Below are positions 1 to 7,336 of a stretch of 64,000 nt of DNA, one piece after another. How positions within the stretch are numbered: position 1 is the first letter of the stretch; every line of letters starts with the position of its first letter. The notes below the pieces were generated by a model. That model was not told the DNA's origin. It saw nothing but the letters and a program-made list of their open reading frames with translations, and did no database searches. A program made the translations under genes and the position numbers. The stretch is taken from NCBI RefSeq assembly GCF_050467285.1, contig NZ_JBCMUN010000017.1, positions 8,818 to 72,817 on the forward strand, written 5' to 3'. The DNA is from Paenibacillus_E oryzisoli_A (lineage in GTDB: Bacteria; Bacillota; Bacilli; Paenibacillales; NBRC-103111).

Positions 1-72
1 ACGCCGCTCCAGCAGCTTGCTCGCCTCCGGCCCCGGCAGGGCGGTCTTCATTTGAATAAAACCCATCGTCAT
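1..72 (-). CDS. class III aminotransferase, N-terminal fragment (GabT-like)
   Basis: Only the first 24 codons lie in the window; the gene runs off the left edge. The reading frame opens with ATG at 72 and contains a KTALPGPEASKLLERR segment, which resembles the N-terminus of Bacillus-group 4-aminobutyrate aminotransferases (consensus around LPGPKSxxLLxRR). The start overlaps the stop of the upstream deacylase gene as ATGA, so the two are probably translationally coupled and this is the last visible gene of the lysine-degradation operon. The family call rests on a short segment and is tentative. Confidence 0.5.
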   Translation of the reverse strand, partial: MTMGFIQMKTALPGPEASKLLERR

Positions 73-1364
73 GCCTCCATTCTGTCCCATCCGCACCAAT
101 GAAGCAAGGTCAGCGCGATGATCTCCGCAGCCTGAAACACATCGTCGAGCACGATGTACTCGTTTGGATAGTGCGCGACCTGTGTAACGCCTGGGCCAAA
201 AACGACGCAAGGCGTATCCGCCAACACGGTGAGAAGACCCCCATCCGTCCCCCAAGGCGCGGCCTCGATGACCGGCTCCTTGCTGCGAACCTCCCGGAAC
301 TGCTCGATCAGGACCTGCATCAACGCGTGCCCCGGATCGACACTTCCTGGCACCCATCTGGCGCCAAACCAAACAAGCTCCGGAGGGTGTGCGGCAAACC
401 ACGGATCTTTTACGGGCAAAAGAGCAAGCCACTCCTGCATCTCCCGCTTCGCATCGTCGAGTTTCTCCTCCGGCGCGACACCCATGCGCCCTTCCATCTT
501 GACGACGTCCGGCACGGACGACGGCCAGCTGCCGCCCTCGATGACCCCGATGTTAATCGGAATCGGGATCGGATTGTCCGCGTAGAGCGGGTCGGTAACC
601 CGCGCGTTTCGCTGCGCCTCAAGCTCTTGCAGATGAGACAGGACGATCATGCTTTTCTCGATGGCGCTGACGCCTTCATACCGGGTCCCGCCGTGAGCGG
701 AGCGTCCTTTTACCTCAATCCGAAACCACATGGAGCCCTGCTGCTTCGGAAAAATCCGCAAATTCGTCGGCTCCGGAATGAGCGCCGCATCGGCTTTATA
801 ACCCTGCAGGATCGCCGCCAAAGTACCCGCGCCGCCGCTCTCTTCTTCGATGACGCTTTGAAAAATCACATCGCCCCGCAGACGAAGGCCGTTCCCCTGC
901 ACAGCCCGAAGCGCCAGCAGCAGCGACACATTCCCGCCCTTCATATCCGTGGCGCCGCGCCCGTACAGCTTGCCGTCCACCACGGCGCCGCTGAACGGGT
1001 CGTGATCCCACTGCGCGAGGCTGCCAGCCGGCACGACGTCCACATGCCCGTTGAGTAGCAGGGATCGACCTCCGCCTGTGCCTTGGAGCACCCCGACGAC
1101 GTTTGGGGAGCCGGCAAACTGGGCGCGCGGAGAGTAGAAGTAGGGGTGCGCGCCAAGCGCTTCCCCTTCCGGCTCCCACACCTCCACGTCCATGCCCAGC
1201 TCCCGTAGCTGATCCGCAACCAGAAGCTGCACGGCCTGCTCATTCCCCTGCGTGCTTGGCAGCCGCACCATCTGTTGGAGCAGCTCGATTCCTTCTTCTC
1301 GGTACTGCTCCAACCAGCGATGGAGCTGCCCTTTCAGCTCGACGTTCTCCTTCGCCTCTGCCAA
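69..1364 (-). CDS. yodQ: M20-family deacylase, YodQ-like
   Basis: This 431-residue cytoplasmic zinc peptidase-fold protein belongs to the ArgE/DapE (M20) family. The metal-binding signatures are visible: GHVDVVP (His107, Asp109), GRGATDMKGG with bridging Asp140, and IEEESGG with the catalytic and metal-binding Glu173/Glu174. The start is a TTG at 1364, chosen because AAAGGAGG lies 8 nt upstream. Its position between CoA-transferase genes and an aminotransferase matches B. subtilis yodQ, so the likely substrate is an N-acetylated intermediate of beta-lysine breakdown rather than acetylornithine. The exact reaction has not been shown by anything in the sequence. It sits 33 nt after yodR and overlaps the next gene by 4 nt. 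Confidence 0.8.
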   Translation of the reverse strand: MAEAKENVELKGQLHRWLEQYREEGIELLQQMVRLPSTQGNEQAVQLLVADQLRELGMDVEVWEPEGEALGAHPYFYSPRAQFAGSPNVVGVLQGTGGGRSLLLNGHVDVVPAGSLAQWDHDPFSGAVVDGKLYGRGATDMKGGNVSLLLALRAVQGNGLRLRGDVIFQSVIEEESGGAGTLAAILQGYKADAALIPEPTNLRIFPKQQGSMWFRIEVKGRSAHGGTRYEGVSAIEKSMIVLSHLQELEAQRNARVTDPLYADNPIPIPINIGVIEGGSWPSSVPDVVKMEGRMGVAPEEKLDDAKREMQEWLALLPVKDPWFAAHPPELVWFGARWVPGSVDPGHALMQVLIEQFREVRSKEPVIEAAPWGTDGGLLTVLADTPCVVFGPGVTQVAHYPNEYIVLDDVFQAAEIIALTLLHWCGWDRMEA

Positions 1365-1397
1365 AGGGATCGCCTCCTTTTGCCTGAAGTGTAAGCA

Positions 1398-2060
1398 TTA
1401 CGGAATATACAGGATGGGATCTGCCAGCCGCAGCTCAGCTTCGGTATGTTGAATAACCTCTTCCACCGTGTACGGCAGCATCACCTCTCGCAGCAGCAGT
1501 CCCTCCTCCGTCACCTCGATCACCGCCATTTCGGTAATGATGAGATCGGCGCACCGAGGCGCGGTCAGCGGCAGTTCGCAAGCTTTGCGGATTTTGGATT
1601 CCCCCAGCTTGTTGACATGATTCATCAGCACAATGACCCTCCGAGCTTTCTGCGCCAGCTCCATCGCCCCGCCGATGCCCGCTACCCGCTTCCCCGGTAC
1701 AATCCAGTTCGCAAGATCCCCCTGTTCACTCACTTCCAGAGCGCCGAGAATCGTAAGATCGACGCGTCCCCGGCGAATCATGGCAAAAGCGATGGCGCTG
1801 TCACAATAGGACGCCCCCTCCACAACCGTCACCGGATAGCCGCCGGCGTTGCACAGAAACGCATCCTCGCTCCCCGGCTCCGGCGCGCCGCCCGCCCCCA
1901 GAATGCCGTTCTCCGCATGAAAAACGACCTGTAGCCCCGCTGGCACATAATCCGCCACCTGCGTCGGGATGCCGATGCCGAGGTTCACCACCATGCCGCT
2001 GCGCAGCTCCTGGGCGGCCCGCTTCGCTATTCGGTCACGGCTTTCTTTTCCCATACCCAT
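1398..2060 (-). CDS. yodR: 3-oxoacid CoA-transferase family, subunit B (YodR)
   Basis: This is the B (beta) subunit of a family I CoA-transferase, about 220 residues, a normal length. The ENGILGAGG motif near residue 50 carries the glutamate that forms the glutamyl-CoA thioester in this family. A TTG six bases upstream (2066) is also open, but the ATG at 2060 is preferred: AAAGGAG is 10 nt upstream of it and the MGMGKESRDRIAKRAA start matches relatives. It overlaps the end of the A-subunit gene by 34 nt, which favours coupled translation and equal subunit supply. In this context it should move CoA between acetate/acetoacetate-type acids formed from beta-lysine; that substrate is inferred from the neighbours. 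Confidence 0.85.
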   Translation of the reverse strand: MGMGKESRDRIAKRAAQELRSGMVVNLGIGIPTQVADYVPAGLQVVFHAENGILGAGGAPEPGSEDAFLCNAGGYPVTVVEGASYCDSAIAFAMIRRGRVDLTILGALEVSEQGDLANWIVPGKRVAGIGGAMELAQKARRVIVLMNHVNKLGESKIRKACELPLTAPRCADLIITEMAVIEVTEEGLLLREVMLPYTVEEVIQHTEAELRLADPILYIP

Positions 2061-2737
2061 GACCAATTCACTCCTTTGCTTGGAATGACCATATCGACAA
2101 AAATACCTGGCGTCACGATGCTCTCCGGATCCAGCTCGGCAAGCGGCACAATCTCGTCGGCTTCCGCAATCGTGAAGCGCCCAGCCATCGCGACCAGGGG
2201 ATTCATGTTTCGGCCGCTTTTGTCGTAGACGAGATTGCCGTATGGATCGGCCTTGCTGGCGTGGACGATGGCAACGTCCGCTGTCAACGCCGGCTCGACG
2301 ATATACGTCTTCCCGTCCAGTACGACGGTTTGTCGCCCCTCCACCATCATCGTACCTACGCCGACATCGAGTACGATGCCGCCAAGTCCGACGCCGCCGG
2401 CACGGATTTTTTCCGCCAGCGTACCTTGCGGGAAGAACTCGACCTCCATGGAGCCGTCTTCCATTTTTTGTCCTGCAAAAGGATTCGAGCCGATATGCGA
2501 AGCAATCACTTTCTTCACCCGGCCAGCGGTGACGAGCCGGCCGATGCCAATATGCGGAAACCCGGTGTCGTTGCCGATGATGGTAAGGTCCTTGACGCCT
2601 TTGGCCATCAGGCCGTCAATCAATGTCGGCGGGTTGCCGATGCCGCCAAAACCGCCGTACATCAAGGTGCAGCCGTCGTTAATCATGGAGAGCGCTTCTT
2701 CCAGCGTGCTCACTTTGTTTGGCAAACTCGCGTTCAT
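2027..2737 (-). CDS. yodS: 3-oxoacid CoA-transferase family, subunit A (YodS)
   Basis: This is the A (alpha) subunit partner of the following gene, 236 residues, with the glycine-rich GGFGGIGNPPTLIDG segment near residue 28 typical of family I CoA-transferase A subunits and a conserved HASKADPYGN region. Its ribosome binding site GGAGGTGA is formed from the last codons of yodT, so the two genes are packed with only 4 nt between them. With yodR it should form the heteromeric enzyme of the lysine pathway. The assignment to family is firm; the acyl substrate is inferred only from the yodT-S-R-Q order. Confidence 0.85.
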   Translation of the reverse strand: MNASLPNKVSTLEEALSMINDGCTLMYGGFGGIGNPPTLIDGLMAKGVKDLTIIGNDTGFPHIGIGRLVTAGRVKKVIASHIGSNPFAGQKMEDGSMEVEFFPQGTLAEKIRAGGVGLGGIVLDVGVGTMMVEGRQTVVLDGKTYIVEPALTADVAIVHASKADPYGNLVYDKSGRNMNPLVAMAGRFTIAEADEIVPLAELDPESIVTPGIFVDMVIPSKGVNWSWVWEKKAVTE

Positions 2738-2741
2738 AGGC

Positions 2742-4106
2742 TTACGTCACCTCCGTATCGGCATCGGGCGCGGGAGGCGCCAACTCATCCATCACCTCGC
2801 GAATTGCCGCTTCCAGCAGCTTCGCGAGCAAATCCAGCTCCGCCTCGGTAATCACCATCGGCGGCGCGACCAGGATCGCATCCCCAACGCCGTCGATGGC
2901 GCCGGATGCCGGATACACGAGCAGCCCCTTCTGCATAGCCTTCTCGATTACACGAGAAGTCAGCCCTGCGGCTGCGGGAAACGGCTCTTTCGTGGCGTGA
3001 TCCTGCACGAATTCGATGCCGAGCAGCAGCCCTCTGCCCCGAACATCCCCGATGATCGGGATGCCGTCCGCCAGCTGCTGCAGCTTCGCGAGCAGATAGC
3101 GGCCCCGGTCGGCCGCCTGCTGCACAAGCCCATGCTGCTCGATATAGTGCAGCACGGCCAGGGACACCGCCGCCGACTGCGGGTTGGCGCTGTACGTATG
3201 GCCGGCCATGACGCTGCGCGAGCCTTGCAGAATCGGCGCCATGACGTGGTCTTTGACCATCGTCGCCGCCATCGGCGTGTAGCCGGCGCTCATGCCTTTG
3301 CCGAGCGCGATGAGATCGGGCTCGACGCCGTCATGCTCCATCGCGAACATGGCCCCGGTGCGGCCAATGCCGGTCATCACCTCGTCGGCGATGAACAGCA
3401 GTTCATGGCGCTCGCAAATCGCCTTGATGCGAGCGTAGTAGCCGGGCGGCGGCGTGAGCGCCCCCCCGGCGGCGCCGACGATCGGCTCAGCGATGAACGC
3501 AGCGATATGCTCGGTGCCGATGCGCCGAATCGCCGTCTCAAGATCGTCCGCGCACGCCATACCGCAGGACGGATGCACGCTGTGCAGCGGGCAGCGGTAG
3601 CAGTACGGCGGAGCGACGACCGGGAAGTCCTCCAGCAGCGGCACAAAACGGCGTCGGCGCAGCGTGTGCCCGGACATCGACAGCGCCCCCATCGTGATGC
3701 CGTGGTAGCTCATGCGGCGGGAGATCACTTTGTTTTTGCCATGACGTCCTTGCTCCTGCCAGTGCTGAATGGCGATTTTCATCGCCGTTTCCGTCGCTTC
3801 GGAGCCACTGTTTACAAAAAACGACCAGTAGTCTTGCCCGGGGGCCAGATCGCTTAATTTTGCAGCCAACGCCTCGGCCGGTTCGCTCGTAAATTGAGAA
3901 CGGTACACGAAGGACACCTTGCCCGCTTGCTCCTGCATCGCGTCAATGATGTCCTGCACGCCGTGCCCGATTCCTGCTGTGACAGCGCCGGAGGAAGCAT
4001 CGAGATACACCTTGCCGTCCTCATCATAGAGAAACACGCCTTGGCCGTAAGCGATTGTCGGGTATTTGTGTCCCAAAATCGGTTTGATTAAATGCTCGCG
4101 CAGCAT
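2742..4106 (-). CDS. yodT: class III PLP-dependent aminotransferase (YodT)
   Basis: This 454-residue protein is a fold type I, class III (omega-amino acid) aminotransferase. Visible landmarks are the NSGSEATETA cofactor-phosphate region, the FIADEVMTGIGRTG segment with the PLP-ring aspartate (about residue 241), and LGKGMSAGY with the Schiff-base lysine (about residue 270). An ATG at 4145 is in frame, but the ATG at 4106 is preferred because CGGAGG lies 10 nt upstream and relatives begin near this point. A Cys-rich insert (YCYRCPLHSVHPSCGMAC) follows residue 165 and is common in the YodT subgroup. It should transaminate an acetylated beta-lysine-derived intermediate; that substrate is inferred from the yod context. 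Confidence 0.82.
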   Translation of the reverse strand: MLREHLIKPILGHKYPTIAYGQGVFLYDEDGKVYLDASSGAVTAGIGHGVQDIIDAMQEQAGKVSFVYRSQFTSEPAEALAAKLSDLAPGQDYWSFFVNSGSEATETAMKIAIQHWQEQGRHGKNKVISRRMSYHGITMGALSMSGHTLRRRRFVPLLEDFPVVAPPYCYRCPLHSVHPSCGMACADDLETAIRRIGTEHIAAFIAEPIVGAAGGALTPPPGYYARIKAICERHELLFIADEVMTGIGRTGAMFAMEHDGVEPDLIALGKGMSAGYTPMAATMVKDHVMAPILQGSRSVMAGHTYSANPQSAAVSLAVLHYIEQHGLVQQAADRGRYLLAKLQQLADGIPIIGDVRGRGLLLGIEFVQDHATKEPFPAAAGLTSRVIEKAMQKGLLVYPASGAIDGVGDAILVAPPMVITEAELDLLAKLLEAAIREVMDELAPPAPDADTEVT

Positions 4107-4152
4107 CTCATAGTCACCTCCGAGTTGATCTCCATCCGGGCGCATGCTTGCG

Positions 4153-4416
4153 TTATTTGAGAAACCAGTTCTGTACCCGTGGCGCTTTCATAAGCGCCGA
4201 GTAGCTGAACACGCTGCCCAGCGCAGCGACGTCATGCCAGTAAAGTTTTTCCTCAATAAGCTGGGAGGTCGCTTCCAGCACGTAGGTGCCGCAGGCCGGG
4301 CACGCAATCGCGGGAACGTCTGTGATTTGGATTGCTTTTTTCCCGTCGGGCAGGATCCAGTAGCAGTCTTTCACACTATCCTGTGTAGCTTCGGCATCAC
4401 ACCAGACACAAGGCAT
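4153..4416 (-). CDS. yokU: YgiT-type zinc-finger protein, YokU family
   Basis: This 87-residue protein starts at ATG 4416 behind AAAGGAGG. It has two CxxC knuckles, CVWC at residues 3-6 and CPAC near 36-39, separated by a short beta segment, which is the YgiT-type zinc-finger arrangement. In B. subtilis a YokU-family gene precedes kamA and the yod genes, and here the gene is first in the yokU-yodT-S-R-Q order, 46 nt before yodT. Its role is unknown; a regulatory or metal-dependent accessory function is possible. Recognition rests on the paired Cys motifs plus the context. Confidence 0.8.
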   Translation of the reverse strand: MPCVWCDAEATQDSVKDCYWILPDGKKAIQITDVPAIACPACGTYVLEATSQLIEEKLYWHDVAALGSVFSYSALMKAPRVQNWFLK

Positions 4417-4519
4417 CGCAGGGCCTCCTTTCAACTTTTTTTGGGCGGGAGAACGCTTCTTTCGATTCCATATGATGCATATAACCATGATAGGAAGATG
4501 GAGGGAGTGTGTGTGCCCA

Positions 4520-5383
4520 ATGTCCATGGAACGGCGCGGGTATGTGAACAAGGTGGAGCACGGCAGGGATTATACGGTCAGCTTTTGCCTGGACTATACG
4601 AATAAACGGCTGAGGGTGGACGATTATTATGGAAATGTGGATCGGATGTACGCGCGTGTGGCGGAAAAGGCGCAAGCCCTGAAGCTTACGAAGGTGTTCA
4701 TCAAGTCGCGCGAGGACGATTGGCGGAAGTTGCTGTCCAAAGGGTGCATGCTCGAAGGGATTTATAAGGGCTATTTTCTCGGCAGCGATGCTTACTGTAT
4801 GGCGGTGTACTATGACCGGGAGCGGCGCACCAGCGATTATTGGATGGAAGAAGATGCGATTCTCGGCAAGGTGCTCGAGCTTCCCCGCAAAACGCAGCGC
4901 CCGCCGGTACCCGAGCGGTTTCAGCTCCGACTCGCCGACGAGTCCGATACGGAGCGGCTTTCGGAGCTGTATCGCACTGTTTTTCAAACGTATCCGACGC
5001 CAATGAATGATCCCCACTATGTTGCGAAAACGATGGAGGGCGGCACCATTTATTATCTGGTGGAATGCCAGAAACAATTGATTAGCGCCGCCTCCGCTGA
5101 GGTGAACACGATCTACGCCAACGCGGAGATGACAGATTGCGCAACGCTCCCCGCCTACCGTAGTCAAGGGTTGATGCGCCTTCTGCTGCATGCTTTGGAG
5201 GATGAGCTGATTGCCCAAGGCGTCTCCTGTTCGTATTCACTTGCAAGAGCGCTTTCTTTTGGCATGAATGCCGTTTTTCATCACATGCAGTATACGTATA
5301 CGGGGCGGCTCACCAAAAATTGCGACATTTACGACAAGTTCGAGGATATGAATCTTTGGTGCAAAACACTGAGCACCCCGTGA
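4520..5383 (+). CDS. ablB: putative beta-lysine N-acetyltransferase
   Basis: This 287-residue protein is a GNAT acetyltransferase of the AblB/YodP family. The N-terminal half (VDDYYGN, KVFIKSREDDW, GCMLEGIYKGYFLGSDAY) is characteristic of AblB, and the C-terminal GNAT domain holds the acetyl-CoA loop YRSQGLMRLLL near residue 215. AblB acetylates beta-lysine, the product of lysine 2,3-aminomutase. The ATG at 4520 is preferred over an in-frame ATG at 4472 because GGAGGGAG lies about 12 nt upstream; ATG 4526 is also possible. The gene is divergent from yokU across 103 bp, unlike the single-strand operon of B. subtilis. No kamA is in view on either side. Confidence 0.85.
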   Translation: MSMERRGYVNKVEHGRDYTVSFCLDYTNKRLRVDDYYGNVDRMYARVAEKAQALKLTKVFIKSREDDWRKLLSKGCMLEGIYKGYFLGSDAYCMAVYYDRERRTSDYWMEEDAILGKVLELPRKTQRPPVPERFQLRLADESDTERLSELYRTVFQTYPTPMNDPHYVAKTMEGGTIYYLVECQKQLISAASAEVNTIYANAEMTDCATLPAYRSQGLMRLLLHALEDELIAQGVSCSYSLARALSFGMNAVFHHMQYTYTGRLTKNCDIYDKFEDMNLWCKTLSTP

Positions 5384-5417
5384 CAAACATTTAGCACCCC
5401 TGACGGTTTCGGATTGC

Positions 5418-5435
5418 AGGCGCCTATAGGCGCCT
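5418..5435. terminator. hairpin between convergent ablB and rpoN
   Basis: AGGCGCC TATA GGCGCCT is a perfect 7-bp stem with a 4-nt loop followed on the plus strand by TCTTT. It includes the rpoN stop codon and lies 34 nt after ablB. It could terminate ablB transcription; on the minus strand no clear T run follows, so its use for rpoN is uncertain. Confidence 0.55.
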
Positions 5436-6773
5436 TCTTTGCGTGGAAGGCGGGATGCCGAGCTCCTCTCGGTATTTGGCTACCGTTCGCCGGGAAATGC
5501 GGATGCCTTCTTGCTGCAGCAGCTCTGCCAGCCGCTGGTCGGAGTAAGGATAAGCGTGGTTCTCTTCGAGAATACGCGATTGTAGTTGAGCTTTGACAGA
5601 AGCGGAAGAAGCCATGTCGCCCAAATCCGTCTGCAAACCGGAAGCGAAAAAGGCTTTGAGCTCCCTGACGCCCCACGGCGTCTGCGCATACTTGCCCGAC
5701 ACCGCTCGACTGACGGTCGATTCATGCAGGCCGAGCTGATCGGCGATCTCCCTCAGCGTGAGCGGCTTTAGCCCAGCAGGGCCTTGGCGCAAATAGTCGG
5801 CCTGCTCTTCGGCAATCGCCCAGGCCACCCGCAGAATCGTGTCCCTGCGCTGCTCCAGGCTGCGGAGGAACAGGCGTGCCGTGTTCCACTTGCCCTGCAC
5901 GAATGCGCCCGCTTCGTCATGGGCGGGGGCGTGCAGCAGCCGCTCATAATCGCGGCTTAACGAAAGCCTGAGCCATGCTGACGGGCAGGCGAAGACCGCG
6001 ATGCCATCATCGTGCGGCTCGAGGATCACCTCGGGCACGATGTAAGGTGTTGGGCCGGCGTGGTGAAACGGCGCGCCCGGCCTTGGGTTGAGGCGCTTGA
6101 GTTCGTCAAGCGCCTCTTGCAGTTGTTGCGGCGAGGTGCGCAGCCTCGCCGCTAACATCGGCAGCGGACGCTTGCCGATGTCCGCCAGGTGGCAGCGGAT
6201 AAGCTCCGCTGCCACCTGGCGGCTGCGCTCCTGCACCTGATGCAGCTGAAGGAGCAGGCACTCTTGCAAGCTGCGCGCGCCGACGCCGGGCGGATCCAGC
6301 TTGTGCAGGACGGCGAGCGCTGCCTCGACCGCCTCTGGCGCTGTCCGCAGGAGGCTTACCGCCTCCTGCACCGACAGCGTGAGGTAGCCGCTCGCGTCCA
6401 GGCTGCCGATCAGGAAGCGCAGGATGCGGAGCCGCTGGGGCGGCAGCTCGGCCTGCGGGAGCATGTTGAGCTGCTCGCTCAAGTGGCGCTCGAGCGAGAG
6501 GTCGTTCGCTGCGACATGGCGCAGCGGGTCGGCGGCATTTGCGGCGGCTGCGGTGTCGCGCCCCGACCGCCTTAAAGCCCGGCTGCCGCCTGGCGGCCAG
6601 CCGAAATCACTCTCTCCGGCGTAGTCCAGCGCCGGATTGTCAGTCACTTCCTGCTGGATCGCCTCCAGCAGCTCAGGGGTCGAGAGCTTGAGCAGTGTGA
6701 TCGTCTGACGCATATGCGGCGACAGGCGCAGCCTCGCCGAGGGCTGCTGGAACATGCCGTACCCGGAGCGCAT
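5424..6773 (-). CDS. rpoN: RNA polymerase sigma-54 factor
   Basis: This 449-residue protein is sigma-54 (SigL in Bacillus). The N-terminal activator-interaction region with LRLSPHMRQTITLLKLST is followed by the core-binding domain, the helix-turn-helix LREIADQLGLHESTVSRAV, and the C-terminal RpoN box (RRTVAKYREELGIP) that contacts the -24 promoter element. A much longer open frame extends to 7019, but the ATG at 6773 is chosen: AAAGGA is 9 nt upstream, whereas the ATG at 6779 is only 3 nt away. The very C-terminus after the box is short and basic. No enhancer-binding activator gene was recognised in the window, so its targets are presumably elsewhere. It is transcribed alone. Confidence 0.95.
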   Translation of the reverse strand: MRSGYGMFQQPSARLRLSPHMRQTITLLKLSTPELLEAIQQEVTDNPALDYAGESDFGWPPGGSRALRRSGRDTAAAANAADPLRHVAANDLSLERHLSEQLNMLPQAELPPQRLRILRFLIGSLDASGYLTLSVQEAVSLLRTAPEAVEAALAVLHKLDPPGVGARSLQECLLLQLHQVQERSRQVAAELIRCHLADIGKRPLPMLAARLRTSPQQLQEALDELKRLNPRPGAPFHHAGPTPYIVPEVILEPHDDGIAVFACPSAWLRLSLSRDYERLLHAPAHDEAGAFVQGKWNTARLFLRSLEQRRDTILRVAWAIAEEQADYLRQGPAGLKPLTLREIADQLGLHESTVSRAVSGKYAQTPWGVRELKAFFASGLQTDLGDMASSASVKAQLQSRILEENHAYPYSDQRLAELLQQEGIRISRRTVAKYREELGIPPSTQRRRL

Positions 6774-6934
6774 GCGCATCAGTCCTTTTTCGTTGATGCT
6801 ACTATGTATATTCAGGTGGAGGTGTAAAAATAGCTGACCGGATGCTGGGAAGCAAGAGAATGACACCGTTTGTCCAGGGGCAGAGAACGTGTCCGCCAGA
6901 CGAGATCCGCAAGTTAAGAGGCTTTGCGTGTCCA

Positions 6935-7122
6935 TGAACCGGAAAAGCTCCAGCTTATTTTGCCTGGAAACGGCGCCCGTGTCAGCTGAACTGGAAAACC
7001 TCCAGTTCATTTCAGTCATTTTCGGAGGAAGACTGCCAAACGGCCAAATATACTGGAAGAAATCCAGTTCAGTGCCGGATTCGGGCCAAAATGCGAAAAT
7101 GTACGGGAGAAATTCCAGTTCA
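6935..7122. repeat. four-unit mirrored intergenic element A
   Basis: Four 26-nt units lie at 6935, 6987, 7046 and 7097. Units 1 and 2 read TGAAC(T/C)GGAAAA then CTCCAG and (C)TT(C)ATTT; units 3 and 4 are the same motif reverse-complemented. Start-to-start distances are 52, 59 and 51. Each unit is also a small palindrome (AACTGGA ... TCCAGTT). It occupies the 563-bp gap between rpoN and the GH59 gene; apart from this and the terminator at 7284-7323 nothing gene-like is seen there. Open frames crossing it lack ribosome binding sites and homology. Confidence 0.75.
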
Positions 7123-7283
7123 TTAGATCAGTGGTCGCAAGCGCATAGGCAGGGCACGGTGATGGCTGAGCGGTGGAAGATCGGCGGCGAGTACGGCCGT
7201 TGCGCCTAATCTGACGGGTTTAACCGACCGCCATGTGCCGACCGCCCAGGATCCGCGCGCGTTGCAACATTGCTGCCCCCTCC

Positions 7284-7323
7284 AAAAAAATCACCCTCCC
7301 CCGCCCGAAGGCAGAGAAGGGTG
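7284..7323 (-). terminator. rho-independent terminator after the GH59 operon
   Basis: Read on the minus strand, CACCCT-CTC-GCC pairs with GGC-GAG-AGGGTG around a TTCG tetraloop (7292-7323, a few mismatches), followed by ATTTTTTT (7284-7291). It starts 14 nt past the stop of the GH59 reading frame and marks the end of cassette 1. Confidence 0.8.
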
Positions 7324-7336
7324 CCTGCATCAAAAC

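Noticed and set aside
99..1058. Long plus-strand frame opposite yodQ
   Set aside because: Arg/His-rich shadow frame of GC-rich coding sequence; the minus strand carries all M20 motifs.
69..1364. Acetylornithine deacetylase or succinyl-diaminopimelate desuccinylase
   Set aside because: The family is shared, but the yod operon context points to beta-lysine catabolism, and no arginine or lysine biosynthetic gene is near.
2235..3857. 540-codon plus-strand frame opposite yodS and yodT
   Set aside because: Shadow of two well-recognised genes; composition and lack of motifs argue against coding. The same applies to other long frames opposite the kinases, lyases and GH59 genes.
4417..4519. Lysine riboswitch between yokU and ablB
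   Set aside because: The gap is only 103 bp and shows no lysine-riboswitch core; only an ATATG-ATG-CATAT dyad was seen.
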